12,462 nucleotides of DNA, from the NCBI GenBank assembly GCA_964593895.1, contig CAZQKL010000061.1:1-12462 (forward strand), in the 5' to 3' direction. Shown piece after piece: positions 1 through 7,213 of the stretch. Within the stretch, counting starts at the first letter, position 1. Every line of letters begins with the position of its first letter. Under the pieces are notes generated by a model. That model ran no database searches and had not been told where the DNA came from. It saw only the letters and a list, made by a program, of their open reading frames with translations. The DNA is from CAZQKL01 sp964593895 [NCBI: uncultured bacterium]. Its GTDB lineage: Bacteria; DYJV01. The position numbers and the translations under genes were made by a program.

Positions 1-208
1 CTTTTTTTTCAAAATCTTTCTTTAAATCTTCAAATTTTTCTTTGATTTCTTCAATAGTTTTTCTTCCCTCTTTTTCTACTTTTTCACCCTTTTTTACCCA
101 AACATCAAGGGTCTTTTTTAGTTTTTCTTCTGCAAGAGATATAAATCCAACTCCTGCAAGATATGTTTTTTTCAATAAATCGTTATTATCATTCTTTTTT
201 GTCCTCAT
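1..208 (-). CDS. Phasin-like protein, N-terminal part (runs off the window)
   Basis: Reading leftward from an ATG at 208, an open frame continues to the window edge (69 codons seen, no stop). The product begins MRTKKNDNNDLL and then has a short hydrophobic/small-residue stretch (YLAGVGFISLAEEKL) followed by a long, highly charged helix rich in Lys and Glu (KKGEKVEKEGRKTIEEI and onward). This layout, including the Gly-Glu-x-Val-Glu-x-x-Gly-Arg-Lys pattern, is that of the PhaF/PhaI-type phasin family of small coiled-coil proteins. In known members these coat polyhydroxyalkanoate granules, but many relatives in genomes without PHA genes have no proven role, so granule binding is inference here. 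A very strong Shine-Dalgarno (AGGAGGGGGA, 211-220) precedes the ATG, which fixes the start. It follows the synthase gene on the same strand with a 60-base gap that holds a possible promoter of its own. Confidence 0.75.
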   Translation of the reverse strand, partial: MRTKKNDNNDLLKKTYLAGVGFISLAEEKLKKTLDVWVKKGEKVEKEGRKTIEEIKEKFEDLKKDFEKK

Positions 209-234
209 TTTCCCCCTCCTTTAATTTCGGTTTT

Positions 235-267
235 ATTATAAATTAATTTTTCAAAAAAAATTGTCAA
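235..267 (-). promoter_or_regulatory. Possible promoter for the phasin-like gene
   Basis: On the minus strand a perfect TTGACA (262-267) and a perfect TATAAT (235-240) lie between the synthase stop codon and the phasin start. The spacing is 21 bases, longer than the usual 16-18, so they may not work as a pair. If the TATAAT is used, transcription would start near 228, giving a leader of about 20 bases that contains the Shine-Dalgarno. Confidence 0.45.
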
Positions 268-268
268 A

Positions 269-2092
269 TCATATTATAGCATCTTCCATTTCCATAAGTT
301 TTTCAAATTTTATATCAAGTCCAAGCACACCAACCATTTCACCTTCATCATTCCAAATAGGATGAGAAACAGTTAAACACAAATCTCCTGTAATTTTGGA
401 TGTATAAAGATTTGATACATAAATTCCACCTTTTTTAACAACATTAATAAACCATTCTCTGTTCGCAAGATTTTGTCTAACCCAGCTCAATGCATATTTG
501 TTCATTTCATCTGGTTGAGTAATATTTTTTGTAATTTGATTCCCTTCCATATCAATAATGTATGCAAATTGAATAAATGGATTTTCATAAACAAGATTTT
601 GAAGTTCTTTTTCTGCTTCTGGTATATTTAAATTTTTAATACATTCCTTTTCAACAAATTCTTTTACAATATTTGATGCAATTTCTTTTGCTTTTTCTTT
701 AATTCTTTCAAATTCTGAAACAAAATATTCTGGTAAGTATTTTCTTGCAAGTTTTTCCATTTCTTCAGTAGAAATAGCAGTTGTTCTTCCTTTATCATAC
801 ATTTTTTTTATAACATGATAGATTTTCTGAACTCCTGGATGGGTTTTTTCAATTTTATTTTTACCTTGAAGTCCAAAGTATGAATTTAACCAATGAGCAA
901 TTCCTGCTGCTCCAGATTTGTCATTTATTGCAACAACAGGTGGTCTATTTAAAAGTCTTCTTGTATCAAAAATATTATAAATTTCCTCATTTTTCAGCAA
1001 TCCATCTGCATGAATTCCAGCTCTTGTAACATTGAATTCAGCTCCGACAAATGGATAATTTGGTGGTATATGAAATCCAATTTCTTTTTCAAAGTAGTTT
1101 TTAAGTTCAGTAATAATTGTTGTATCAATGCCATTATTGTGCCCAATTAAACTAATGTAATCAATAATTAATCCTTCAAGAGGAGGATTTCCTGTTCTTT
1201 CACCAAAACCAAATATTGTTCCATTTGCTGCAGAACATCCATAAAGCCATGCAGTAACAGCATTTACAAGAACTTTGTGGAAATCATTATGACCATGCCA
1301 TTCAAGATATTCTGAAGGAACTCCAGCTTCATCAATTAATACTCTTACAAGTTTTGGAACACTTCTTGGAAGTTTAGCATTTGGAAATGGAACTCCAAAT
1401 CCAAGAGTATCGCATAATCTAATTAGTATGGGGATTTTAGCCTCTTCTGATATTTTCATTAATTTTTGAGCAAATGGAATTACAAATCCATATATATCAG
1501 CTCTTGTAATGTCTTCAAAATGACATCTTGGAATGATATTATTTTCAAGTGCTGCTTCAATTATTTTTAAGTAATCTTTTAAAATTGATTTGCGGTCTTT
1601 TTTTAGTTTTAGATAGATATGATAATCTGAAACAGAAGTTAGAATTCCTGTTTCTTTTAAACCCATCTCTTTAACAAGTTTAAAATCTTCAGGATTTGCC
1701 CTTATCCATCCTGTTATTTGTGGATATTCAAAATTTTTTTCAAGACACATTTCAACAGCTTTTTTATCTTTTTCTGAATAGAGAAAAAATTCACACTTTC
1801 TTATTACTCCATTTGGTCCTCCAAGTTTATGAAAATATTCATATATTGTAGCAATTTGTTCAGGAGTATATGGAGGTCTTGCTTGCTGGCCATCTCTAAA
1901 AGTTGTGTCAGTAATAAATATCTCGTTTGGCATCTGTGGAATGACAAAATAGTTTTCAAATTCAACACGAGGAATTTCAGTGTAAGGAAAAATATTTCTG
2001 AAAAGATTAGGTTCAGGGGGATTAACAAGAGGAATTTCAGTTACATCAGATTTTAAAAATTTTGAAATTTTAATTATTTTTCTTTTTGCCAT
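269..2092 (-). CDS. Re-citrate/homocitrate synthase-like DRE-TIM metallolyase with C-terminal Cache-like domain
   Basis: A 607-residue enzyme of the DRE-TIM metallolyase superfamily (isopropylmalate, homocitrate, citramalate and Re-citrate synthases), which condense acetyl-CoA with a 2-oxoacid. Visible marks are the signature DTTFRDGQQ (62-70, catalytic Arg66, metal ligand Asp67), the metal-binding HGHND (266-270), the GERTGN loop (297-302) and TRAGIHADG (357-365). The sequence style (ITGWIRANP, HFEDITRADIYGF, LCDTLGFG) recalls the Re-citrate synthase branch, so oxaloacetate is the best guess for the acceptor; homocitrate or citramalate formation cannot be excluded. Usual members are about 380-460 residues. 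Here about 100 extra residues (roughly 500-600) look like a Cache/PDC sensor fold: NPFIQFAYIID, REWFINVVKKGGIYVS, then TVSHPIWNDEGEMVGVLGLDI. No membrane segment is present, so the whole protein should be cytosolic. The ATG is set by a strong Shine-Dalgarno (2096-2102) lying next to the ileS stop; it is the last gene of the ileS run. Confidence 0.85.
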   Translation of the reverse strand: MAKRKIIKISKFLKSDVTEIPLVNPPEPNLFRNIFPYTEIPRVEFENYFVIPQMPNEIFITDTTFRDGQQARPPYTPEQIATIYEYFHKLGGPNGVIRKCEFFLYSEKDKKAVEMCLEKNFEYPQITGWIRANPEDFKLVKEMGLKETGILTSVSDYHIYLKLKKDRKSILKDYLKIIEAALENNIIPRCHFEDITRADIYGFVIPFAQKLMKISEEAKIPILIRLCDTLGFGVPFPNAKLPRSVPKLVRVLIDEAGVPSEYLEWHGHNDFHKVLVNAVTAWLYGCSAANGTIFGFGERTGNPPLEGLIIDYISLIGHNNGIDTTIITELKNYFEKEIGFHIPPNYPFVGAEFNVTRAGIHADGLLKNEEIYNIFDTRRLLNRPPVVAINDKSGAAGIAHWLNSYFGLQGKNKIEKTHPGVQKIYHVIKKMYDKGRTTAISTEEMEKLARKYLPEYFVSEFERIKEKAKEIASNIVKEFVEKECIKNLNIPEAEKELQNLVYENPFIQFAYIIDMEGNQITKNITQPDEMNKYALSWVRQNLANREWFINVVKKGGIYVSNLYTSKITGDLCLTVSHPIWNDEGEMVGVLGLDIKFEKLMEMEDAII

Positions 2093-2103
2093 AAATCCTC
2101 CTT

Positions 2104-4866
2104 TTATGAATTTAATACTTTTTCACATCTTGAACAGATTTTGTTTAGATTTTTTTCTACTGAAAGGTCAAATCTCCAACATCTTTTACATTTTTCACCA
2201 TCAGCTTTTTTCACAGAAATCTTTACATTTTCATCTAAATTCTCATCTAATTCAATTTTAATTTGGGAAGTAATTAGAAACATTTTCAAATCATCTTCAT
2301 ATTCTTTAAAAAAATTATACTCTTTCTGATTTTTAAAGAATATTTCAACTTTTGCATCAAGAGAATGGCCAATTATCTTTTCTTTTCTTGCATTTTCAAT
2401 TTCTTTTGTAACTAATTCTTTAAGTTCTTCAATTTTTTCCCAATTTTCAACAATTTTTTCATTATCAAATTCTTCATGAATCTCTGGAAAAAGTTCCTGA
2501 TGAATGCTTTCTGAATTCTTTTTAAAATAACTCCAAGCTTCATCTGAAGTAAAAACAAGAACAGGAGCAATAAGTTTCAATAATGCATCTAAAATGTAAT
2601 ATATTGCAGTTTGGGAAGACCTTCTAATTTTTGAATTTTTACTTTCACAATAAAGTCTATCTTTTAGTGGGTCAAGGTATCCTGCACTTAAATCTACAAT
2701 GCAGAAATTATAAATTTTATGGTAAACAATGTGAAATTCATAATCATTGTATGCTTTTAAAACTCTTTTTATTAATCTATTGAGTTTTGCTAAAATATAT
2801 TTATCAATTTCAGTCATTTCATTATATGAAATTTTATCTTTTTCAAAATCAAAATCATATAAAACACCAAGCATGTAACGAATAGTATTTCTTATTCTAC
2901 GGTAGCTCTCCACAATTCTTTTTATTATTTCTTGTGAAATTCTAATATCATCCCTATAATCTTGTGCAGTTACCCATAATCTTAATATTTCTGCTCCATA
3001 TTTATTTACAATCTCATCTGGCGCAATAACATTTCCAGCAGATTTACTCATTTTCTTTCCTTCACCATCAACTACAAACCCATGAGTTAACACTTCTTTA
3101 TAAGGAGCAATCCCTCTATTAGCTATTGATATTAAAAGAGAACTATGAAACCAACCTCTGTGCTGGTCAGAACCTTCAAGATACATATTAGCAGGATATT
3201 TTTGTTTTGGATTATTTTCACAAACAGCAGCCCATGAGCTTCCAGAATCAAACCAAACATCTAAAATATCTGTTTCTTTTTCAAACTCATCTGAACCACA
3301 TACGCATTTAAATCCCTCTGGAAGAAAATCTTTAGCATCTCTTATGAACCATGCGTCAGCTCCTTCTTTCTTAAAGATTTCAAAAACTTTTTCAAAAAGT
3401 TCTTTTGTTGCAATTATTTTTCCACAATTTTTACAATAAAGAACAGTTATAGGAACTCCCCATGCTCTTTGACGTGAGATGCACCAATCTGGTCTATTTT
3501 CAATCATATTGTAAATTCTTTCTTGACCCCAAAAGGGTATCCATTTAACTTCATTTTTTATTGAATTTAATGCTTTTTCTCTTAAATTATTTTTCTCCAT
3601 TGAAATGAACCACTGATTTGTTGCTCTAAAGATTATAGGATTTTTACATCTCCAGCAGTGTGGATAAGAATGTGTAAATTCATCTTTTTTTATAAGAGCA
3701 TCTTTTTCTTCAAGAATATCATTTACCACTTCATTTGCTTTGAAAACATCTAATCCCACAAGCTTATCTACACCAACATCTTTTGTAAATTTCCCATAGT
3801 CATCCACAGGATTTAAAACTGGAAGGTTATATTTTAACCCTACAATATAGTCTTCTTCTCCATGTCCAGGTGCAATATGAACACAACCTGTTCCTGCATC
3901 AAGGGTAACAAAGTCAGCGTTAATAATTATAGAGTCCCTTTCAATGAAAGGATGCTTGCATTTTATATTTTCAAGATTTTTCCCTTTTGTTACCATAATT
4001 TCTTTAAAATTTTTAATTCCAAAATAGTGCATTGAGGTTTCTGATAGTTCTTTTGCTAAAATGTAAATTCCATCTTCACATTCCAAAAATGAGTAATCAA
4101 AATCTGGATGCACTGCAATTGCAACATTTGCAGGAAGTGTCCATGGTGTTGTTGTCCAAATTATTATATAAATTTCTTTGTTTGAAGATAGTTGTGGAAA
4201 TTTATCATTTAAATTTCCTAAAACTTTAAACTTAACATAAATTGAAGGTGAAGGGTCTTCCTGATACTCTACTTCAGCTTCAGCAAGAGCTGTAACACAT
4301 GATGAACACCAATAAACAGGTTTTTTACTTTTATAAACTGAACCTTTTTCAAAAAATTTTCCAAGTTCTCTTGCTATTATTGCTTCATATTCATAACTCA
4401 TTGTAAGATATGGATTTTCCCAATCTCCAAAAACTCCAAGTCTTTTAAACTCATTTTTTTGAATTTCCACAAATTTTTCAGCATATTCTCTGCACATCTT
4501 TCTTTTTTCAATTATATCTTTTTTAAATCTTTCTTTTCCAAGCTTTTTATCAACTTCATGTTCAATAGGGAGTCCATGGCAATCCCATCCAGGGATATAG
4601 TAAGTATTATATCCTTGCATTGTCCTAAATTTAACTATTATATCCTTCAAGATTTTATTTAATGCATGACCCATATGAATGTGACCATTTGCATAAGGTG
4701 GACCATCATGAAGTATCCATTTTTCTGAATTTTTTCTTTTTTCAATTATTTTATAATATAAATTTTCTTCTTCCCATTTTTTAATCATTTCAGGTTCTTT
4801 TTTTGTTAAATTAGCTTTCATTGGAAAATCAGTTTTTGGAAGATTGAGTGTCTGTTTAAAATCCAT
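2104..4866 (-). CDS. ileS: Isoleucyl-tRNA synthetase
   Basis: A class I aminoacyl-tRNA synthetase that charges tRNA-Ile; 920 residues, normal for bacterial IleRS. Residues in this numbering: the N-terminal NLPKTDFPM, then HDGPPYANG followed by the HIGH-type motif HMGH (64-67), PGWDCHGLPIE (about 92-102), the editing-domain motif TTTPWTLPAN (238-247), CISRQRAWGVP (about 462-472), a CxxC/CxC cysteine set (478/481 and 521/523), DVWFDSGSSW (about 536-545), and KMSKS (605-609). The tail holds the bacterial zinc site CKRCWR...CSRC. The frame extends six codons further to a TTG at 4884, but that stretch contains the Shine-Dalgarno (AGGAGGAG, 4873-4880), and the family starts at the MDFKQTLNLP position, so the ATG at 4866 is chosen. 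Only one base separates it from the upstream stop, so the two are co-transcribed and probably translationally coupled. No T-box is possible in the one-base gap. Confidence 0.97.
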   Translation of the reverse strand: MDFKQTLNLPKTDFPMKANLTKKEPEMIKKWEEENLYYKIIEKRKNSEKWILHDGPPYANGHIHMGHALNKILKDIIVKFRTMQGYNTYYIPGWDCHGLPIEHEVDKKLGKERFKKDIIEKRKMCREYAEKFVEIQKNEFKRLGVFGDWENPYLTMSYEYEAIIARELGKFFEKGSVYKSKKPVYWCSSCVTALAEAEVEYQEDPSPSIYVKFKVLGNLNDKFPQLSSNKEIYIIIWTTTPWTLPANVAIAVHPDFDYSFLECEDGIYILAKELSETSMHYFGIKNFKEIMVTKGKNLENIKCKHPFIERDSIIINADFVTLDAGTGCVHIAPGHGEEDYIVGLKYNLPVLNPVDDYGKFTKDVGVDKLVGLDVFKANEVVNDILEEKDALIKKDEFTHSYPHCWRCKNPIIFRATNQWFISMEKNNLREKALNSIKNEVKWIPFWGQERIYNMIENRPDWCISRQRAWGVPITVLYCKNCGKIIATKELFEKVFEIFKKEGADAWFIRDAKDFLPEGFKCVCGSDEFEKETDILDVWFDSGSSWAAVCENNPKQKYPANMYLEGSDQHRGWFHSSLLISIANRGIAPYKEVLTHGFVVDGEGKKMSKSAGNVIAPDEIVNKYGAEILRLWVTAQDYRDDIRISQEIIKRIVESYRRIRNTIRYMLGVLYDFDFEKDKISYNEMTEIDKYILAKLNRLIKRVLKAYNDYEFHIVYHKIYNFCIVDLSAGYLDPLKDRLYCESKNSKIRRSSQTAIYYILDALLKLIAPVLVFTSDEAWSYFKKNSESIHQELFPEIHEEFDNEKIVENWEKIEELKELVTKEIENARKEKIIGHSLDAKVEIFFKNQKEYNFFKEYEDDLKMFLITSQIKIELDENLDENVKISVKKADGEKCKRCWRFDLSVEKNLNKICSRCEKVLNS

Positions 4867-4867
4867 T

Positions 4868-5803
4868 TTAAGCTCCTCCTTCAATATTCTCTAATATTGC
4901 ACGAAAAAGTAAGGGGACCATTATTTCATGATGTCCAATTAAATTATAACCTTTTCCATAATTTTTTACAGGCCTTTTTACAACATTTTGTAATGGTCTA
5001 TAGTGTGAAATGAAATCCATGTTTACTGTTATAAAATCTTTAACTACATATCCAAGGTTTCTCACTAATGTGATTGCTTTTAAAAAAACTTCAGGCATTA
5101 TAACTGCAGAGCCGATATTAAAGTAAACTCCACCTGTTAAATCTTTTATTGAATTACAGAATATTTTAAAATCAAGTAAAGAGCAAAATCCAAGAGCTTC
5201 ACCACTACAATCTGGATGCATATGAATAATATCAGTGCCAATAGCAACATGAACTGTTACAGGAATGTTATTTTTATATGCATTGTAAATTATTGAATAA
5301 TTTTTGTAGGAAAAGTTGTTTTTTTCAATAAATTCAGCTACTGCTTCTCCAAGACCTAATTTTTTTTTGTAACCTTCAATTATTGCTTGGTTTAAATATT
5401 TTCCAGTTTCTTCACTCATTCCAAATTTACCATCAATAATTGTTTTTTCAACATCTTCACTTGTTGCACCAGCTATTGCGAGTTCAAAATCGTGAATAAT
5501 GCAAGCTCCATTTACAGCAAGATGAGAAATTATCTTTTTATTGAAAAGTTCTATAAATAAGGGATTTAGGCCAACTTTAATTACATGAGCTCCAATTGAA
5601 GTAATTATTTTTTTTCTGTTTTTAACTGAATTTACTGAAAAATTTATTATTTCTTTTAAATCTTTTCCAGCTAAAATCTCAGGAAGTGAATTTATAAAGT
5701 TTTTTTCTTTTGTTTTATAAAATTCATTTAAATTAACTTTACTTTTTCTTTTCTTTATGGAATAAGTATTCAGCTTAGAATAACCTAATGGTTCAAATTT
5801 CAT
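4868..5803 (-). CDS. Conserved uncharacterised protein, possibly deoxyhypusine-synthase-like
   Basis: A 311-residue soluble protein without signal peptide or membrane segment. I recognise its motifs as those of a conserved bacterial family but not a proven function. Strongly patterned stretches are GAHVIKVGLNP (71-81), NGACIIHDFELAIAGATSED (98-117), VHVAIGTDIIHMHP (184-197), GGVYFNIGSAVIMPEVFLKA (224-243) and HYRPLQNVVKRP (267-278). The many conserved Gly, His, Asp and Asn positions suggest an enzyme with a Rossmann-like nucleotide site. A distant relation to deoxyhypusine synthase (NAD-dependent transfer onto lysine or amines) is my recollection only and is weak. It is the first gene of the run ending in ileS and the synthase, with its stop one base before the ileS start. 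No Shine-Dalgarno precedes the ATG; instead a promoter ends seven bases before it, suggesting a leaderless message. Confidence 0.8.
   Translation of the reverse strand: MKFEPLGYSKLNTYSIKKRKSKVNLNEFYKTKEKNFINSLPEILAGKDLKEIINFSVNSVKNRKKIITSIGAHVIKVGLNPLFIELFNKKIISHLAVNGACIIHDFELAIAGATSEDVEKTIIDGKFGMSEETGKYLNQAIIEGYKKKLGLGEAVAEFIEKNNFSYKNYSIIYNAYKNNIPVTVHVAIGTDIIHMHPDCSGEALGFCSLLDFKIFCNSIKDLTGGVYFNIGSAVIMPEVFLKAITLVRNLGYVVKDFITVNMDFISHYRPLQNVVKRPVKNYGKGYNLIGHHEIMVPLLFRAILENIEGGA
4873..4880 (-). promoter_or_regulatory. Shine-Dalgarno deciding the ileS start
   Basis: AGGAGGAG lies inside the last codons of the upstream gene, six bases before the ATG at 4866. It falls within the six-codon TTG-initiated extension of the ileS frame, which argues against that longer start. 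Confidence 0.85.
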
Positions 5804-5810
5804 AAATTAA

Positions 5811-5839
5811 TTTTTATCAAAATATTATGAAAAAAGCAA
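5811..5839 (-). promoter_or_regulatory. Promoter of the uncharacterised gene-ileS-synthase run (leaderless geometry)
   Basis: On the minus strand TTGCTT (5834-5839) and TAAAAA (5811-5816) are separated by exactly 17 bases. The -10 box matches consensus at 4 of 6 positions. Only seven bases lie between it and the ATG at 5803, so transcription should begin at or next to the start codon. There is no Shine-Dalgarno. Confidence 0.45.
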
Positions 5840-5840
5840 A

Positions 5841-5869
5841 TTGATTTTCTTTTGAAATTAAAGTATAGG
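5841..5869 (+). promoter_or_regulatory. truB promoter (near-leaderless geometry)
   Basis: TTGATT (5841-5846) and TATAGG (5864-5869) are spaced by 17 bases. The expected start of transcription is around 5876, just before the ATG at 5879 and after the ATG at 5870. Its -35 box sits back to back, one base away, with the -35 box of the divergent promoter. Confidence 0.45.
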
Positions 5870-5878
5870 ATGACCGCT

Positions 5879-6742
5879 ATGGATGGAATAATTTTAATTG
5901 ATAAGCCAAAAGATGTAACTTCTTTTCAGGTGTGTGAAATAATAAAGAAAAAACTAAATGTTAAAAAAGTAGGGCATGGAGGAACCCTTGACCCATTCTC
6001 TACAGGATTACTAATTATTGGTATAAATCGAGGGACAAAATTACTTAATTTTTTTCTTGAGGAGAAAAAAGAATATACTGGAATTATTGAATTTGGAAAA
6101 GAAACAGATACTTATGACATTACAGGAAATATTGTAAAAGAAGAGGAAGTTAATTTAAATGAAGATGATATTTTAAAAGCAATTGAGGATTTTAAAGGTG
6201 TTATTAATCAAATACCACCTCCATTTTCAGCTGTTAAACATGAAGGTAAGCCTTTGTATAAATATGCAAGAGAAGGTAAGATTATAAAAAAATCACCAAG
6301 GCAAGTTTTTATTGAAGAATTTGAAATTAAAAGATTTAATTTACCTGAAATTGAATTTAGAATTGTTTGTTCAAAAGGAACATATATTAGAAGTATTGCT
6401 CATGAACTTGGTAAAAAACTTGGTTCTTGTGCGTATCTAAAAAGTTTAAGAAGAACTGCAATAGGAAATTATAAAGTTGAAAATGCATTTAAGCCAGAGG
6501 AAGTTAGTGAAAATTCAATTATTCCATTTGAAGAAGCTTTAAATATCCCAAAATTATATGTTAAAAAAAATTATCTAAGGCTTTTAAAAAACGGAGCCCA
6601 GATAAAAAAATGGTATATTGAAAATATGGAAGATATTTTAAAAGACAGCTTTTCGTATCTTATTTGTAATAATATAGTTGCTATTGCTTATACAAAAGAT
6701 GGGAAGATTTTTAAACCTAAAATTGTGTATGTGAAATCATAA
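5879..6742 (+). CDS. truB: tRNA pseudouridine(55) synthase TruB
   Basis: A 287-residue TruB that makes pseudouridine at position 55 in the T-loop of tRNAs. Family marks: MDGIILIDKPKDVTSF at the N-terminus, the catalytic motif GHGGTLDPFSTGLL with Asp38, KEYTGIIEFGKETDTYD (about 64-80), QIPPPFSAVKHEGKPLYKYA (about 111-130) and CSKGTYIRSIAHELG (about 167-181), followed by a short PUA-like tail. The frame is also open from a TTG at 5852 and an ATG at 5870. The ATG at 5879 fits the usual family start, has AGGA eight bases upstream, and is the only one lying downstream of the predicted transcription start. It stands alone on its strand here, without the rbfA/ribF/rpsO neighbours seen in many bacteria. 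Its last 26 bases overlap, tail to tail, the end of the small exported-protein gene. Confidence 0.95.
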   Translation: MDGIILIDKPKDVTSFQVCEIIKKKLNVKKVGHGGTLDPFSTGLLIIGINRGTKLLNFFLEEKKEYTGIIEFGKETDTYDITGNIVKEEEVNLNEDDILKAIEDFKGVINQIPPPFSAVKHEGKPLYKYAREGKIIKKSPRQVFIEEFEIKRFNLPEIEFRIVCSKGTYIRSIAHELGKKLGSCAYLKSLRRTAIGNYKVENAFKPEEVSENSIIPFEEALNIPKLYVKKNYLRLLKNGAQIKKWYIENMEDILKDSFSYLICNNIVAIAYTKDGKIFKPKIVYVKS

Positions 6743-7157
6743 TGTAAAAATCTTCAAAATTATCTATATCAGAAATTTTGTATGCTTCATATTTGAAATT
6801 TATTGTAAAGTGAAGTTTAATTATTTTTTTACCTTTTCTTAATTTTACCATAAAAAATTTTTTTGAACCATATTCGGGAATAGGTTGTATTTCTGAAATA
6901 TAGTATCTTTTCTCATCAATTTTTCTATTTTTTTCATCTAATCCCTCAATATAAATGGTTATCGTATTCATTGGACACCAAAAATTATCTTCTATAAAGC
7001 CTTTAACAATGAGCAATTTATTTTTATAAATTGTTTTTAGGTATACATTAAAATTTGGTGAATTATACGCAAGATTATACTTTTCCTCTTTTCCAAAAAA
7101 AGAAATAGAGAAAATTAGGTTAATAATTATTGTTAGAAATATAATTTTTAGCTTCAT
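6717..7157 (-). CDS. Small predicted exported protein, unknown function
   Basis: A 146-residue protein I do not recognise. Residues 1-22 form a clear signal peptide: Lys at 2 and 4, then a hydrophobic core (IIFLTIIINLIFSISFFG) before the charged KEEKY. There is no lipobox cysteine. The rest alternates short strands with charged turns (LLIVKGFIEDNFWCPMNTITIYIEGLDEKNR, described here in two parts: a strand around 48-55 and another around 65-75), suggesting a beta-sandwich, perhaps FxLYD-like, but this is a guess. Only one cysteine is present in the mature part. It likely acts outside the inner membrane. No Shine-Dalgarno precedes the ATG; a promoter ends six bases upstream. Its last codons overlap the truB end on the opposite strand. 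The signal peptide and promoter make it a real gene, though a lineage-restricted one is likely. Confidence 0.7.
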   Translation of the reverse strand: MKLKIIFLTIIINLIFSISFFGKEEKYNLAYNSPNFNVYLKTIYKNKLLIVKGFIEDNFWCPMNTITIYIEGLDEKNRKIDEKRYYISEIQPIPEYGSKKFFMVKLRKGKKIIKLHFTINFKYEAYKISDIDNFEDFYIMISHTQF

Positions 7158-7163
7158 AATAAT

Positions 7164-7192
7164 TCTATAATTCTTTCTATTGCAAAAGTCAA
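7164..7192 (-). promoter_or_regulatory. Promoter of the small exported-protein gene (leaderless geometry)
   Basis: On the minus strand TTGACT (7187-7192, 5 of 6) and TATAGA (7164-7169) are spaced by 17 bases. Six bases separate the -10 box from the ATG at 7157, so the expected transcription start coincides with the start codon. Confidence 0.55.
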
Positions 7193-7208
7193 GAATTTTG
7201 GCTATAAA
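7180..7208 (+). promoter_or_regulatory. coaX operon promoter (leaderless geometry)
   Basis: TTGCAA (7180-7185) and TATAAA (7203-7208) are spaced by 17 bases, and only five bases lie between the -10 box and the ATG at 7214. The element is interleaved with the divergent promoter: its -35 box lies within the other promoter's spacer. Confidence 0.55.
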
Positions 7209-7213
7209 AAAGT

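Noticed and set aside
42-224. Plus-strand open frame of 60 codons, rich in Phe and Ser
   Set aside because: It is the antisense shadow of the phasin-like gene; the minus strand has a strong Shine-Dalgarno and a recognisable protein.
225-268. Intrinsic terminator after the synthase gene
   Set aside because: The gap has A/T tracts but no GC-rich hairpin before a U run.
1829-2056. Plus-strand open frame of 75 codons and other short frames opposite ileS and ribD
   Set aside because: Each lies wholly inside a well-supported gene, without a ribosome site or recognisable protein.
4867-4884. Longer ileS start at the TTG codon at 4884
   Set aside because: The extra six codons contain the Shine-Dalgarno for the ATG at 4866, and the family begins at that ATG.
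5862-5867. TATACT on the minus strand as an alternative -10 for the uncharacterised gene
   Set aside because: A good -10 match, but nothing like a -35 box lies 16-18 bases upstream; the TTGCTT/TAAAAA pair has correct spacing.
5852-5878. Longer truB starts at the TTG at 5852 or the ATG at 5870
   Set aside because: They precede or overlap the predicted -10 box and add residues not seen in the family; MDGIILIDKP from 5879 is the usual beginning.
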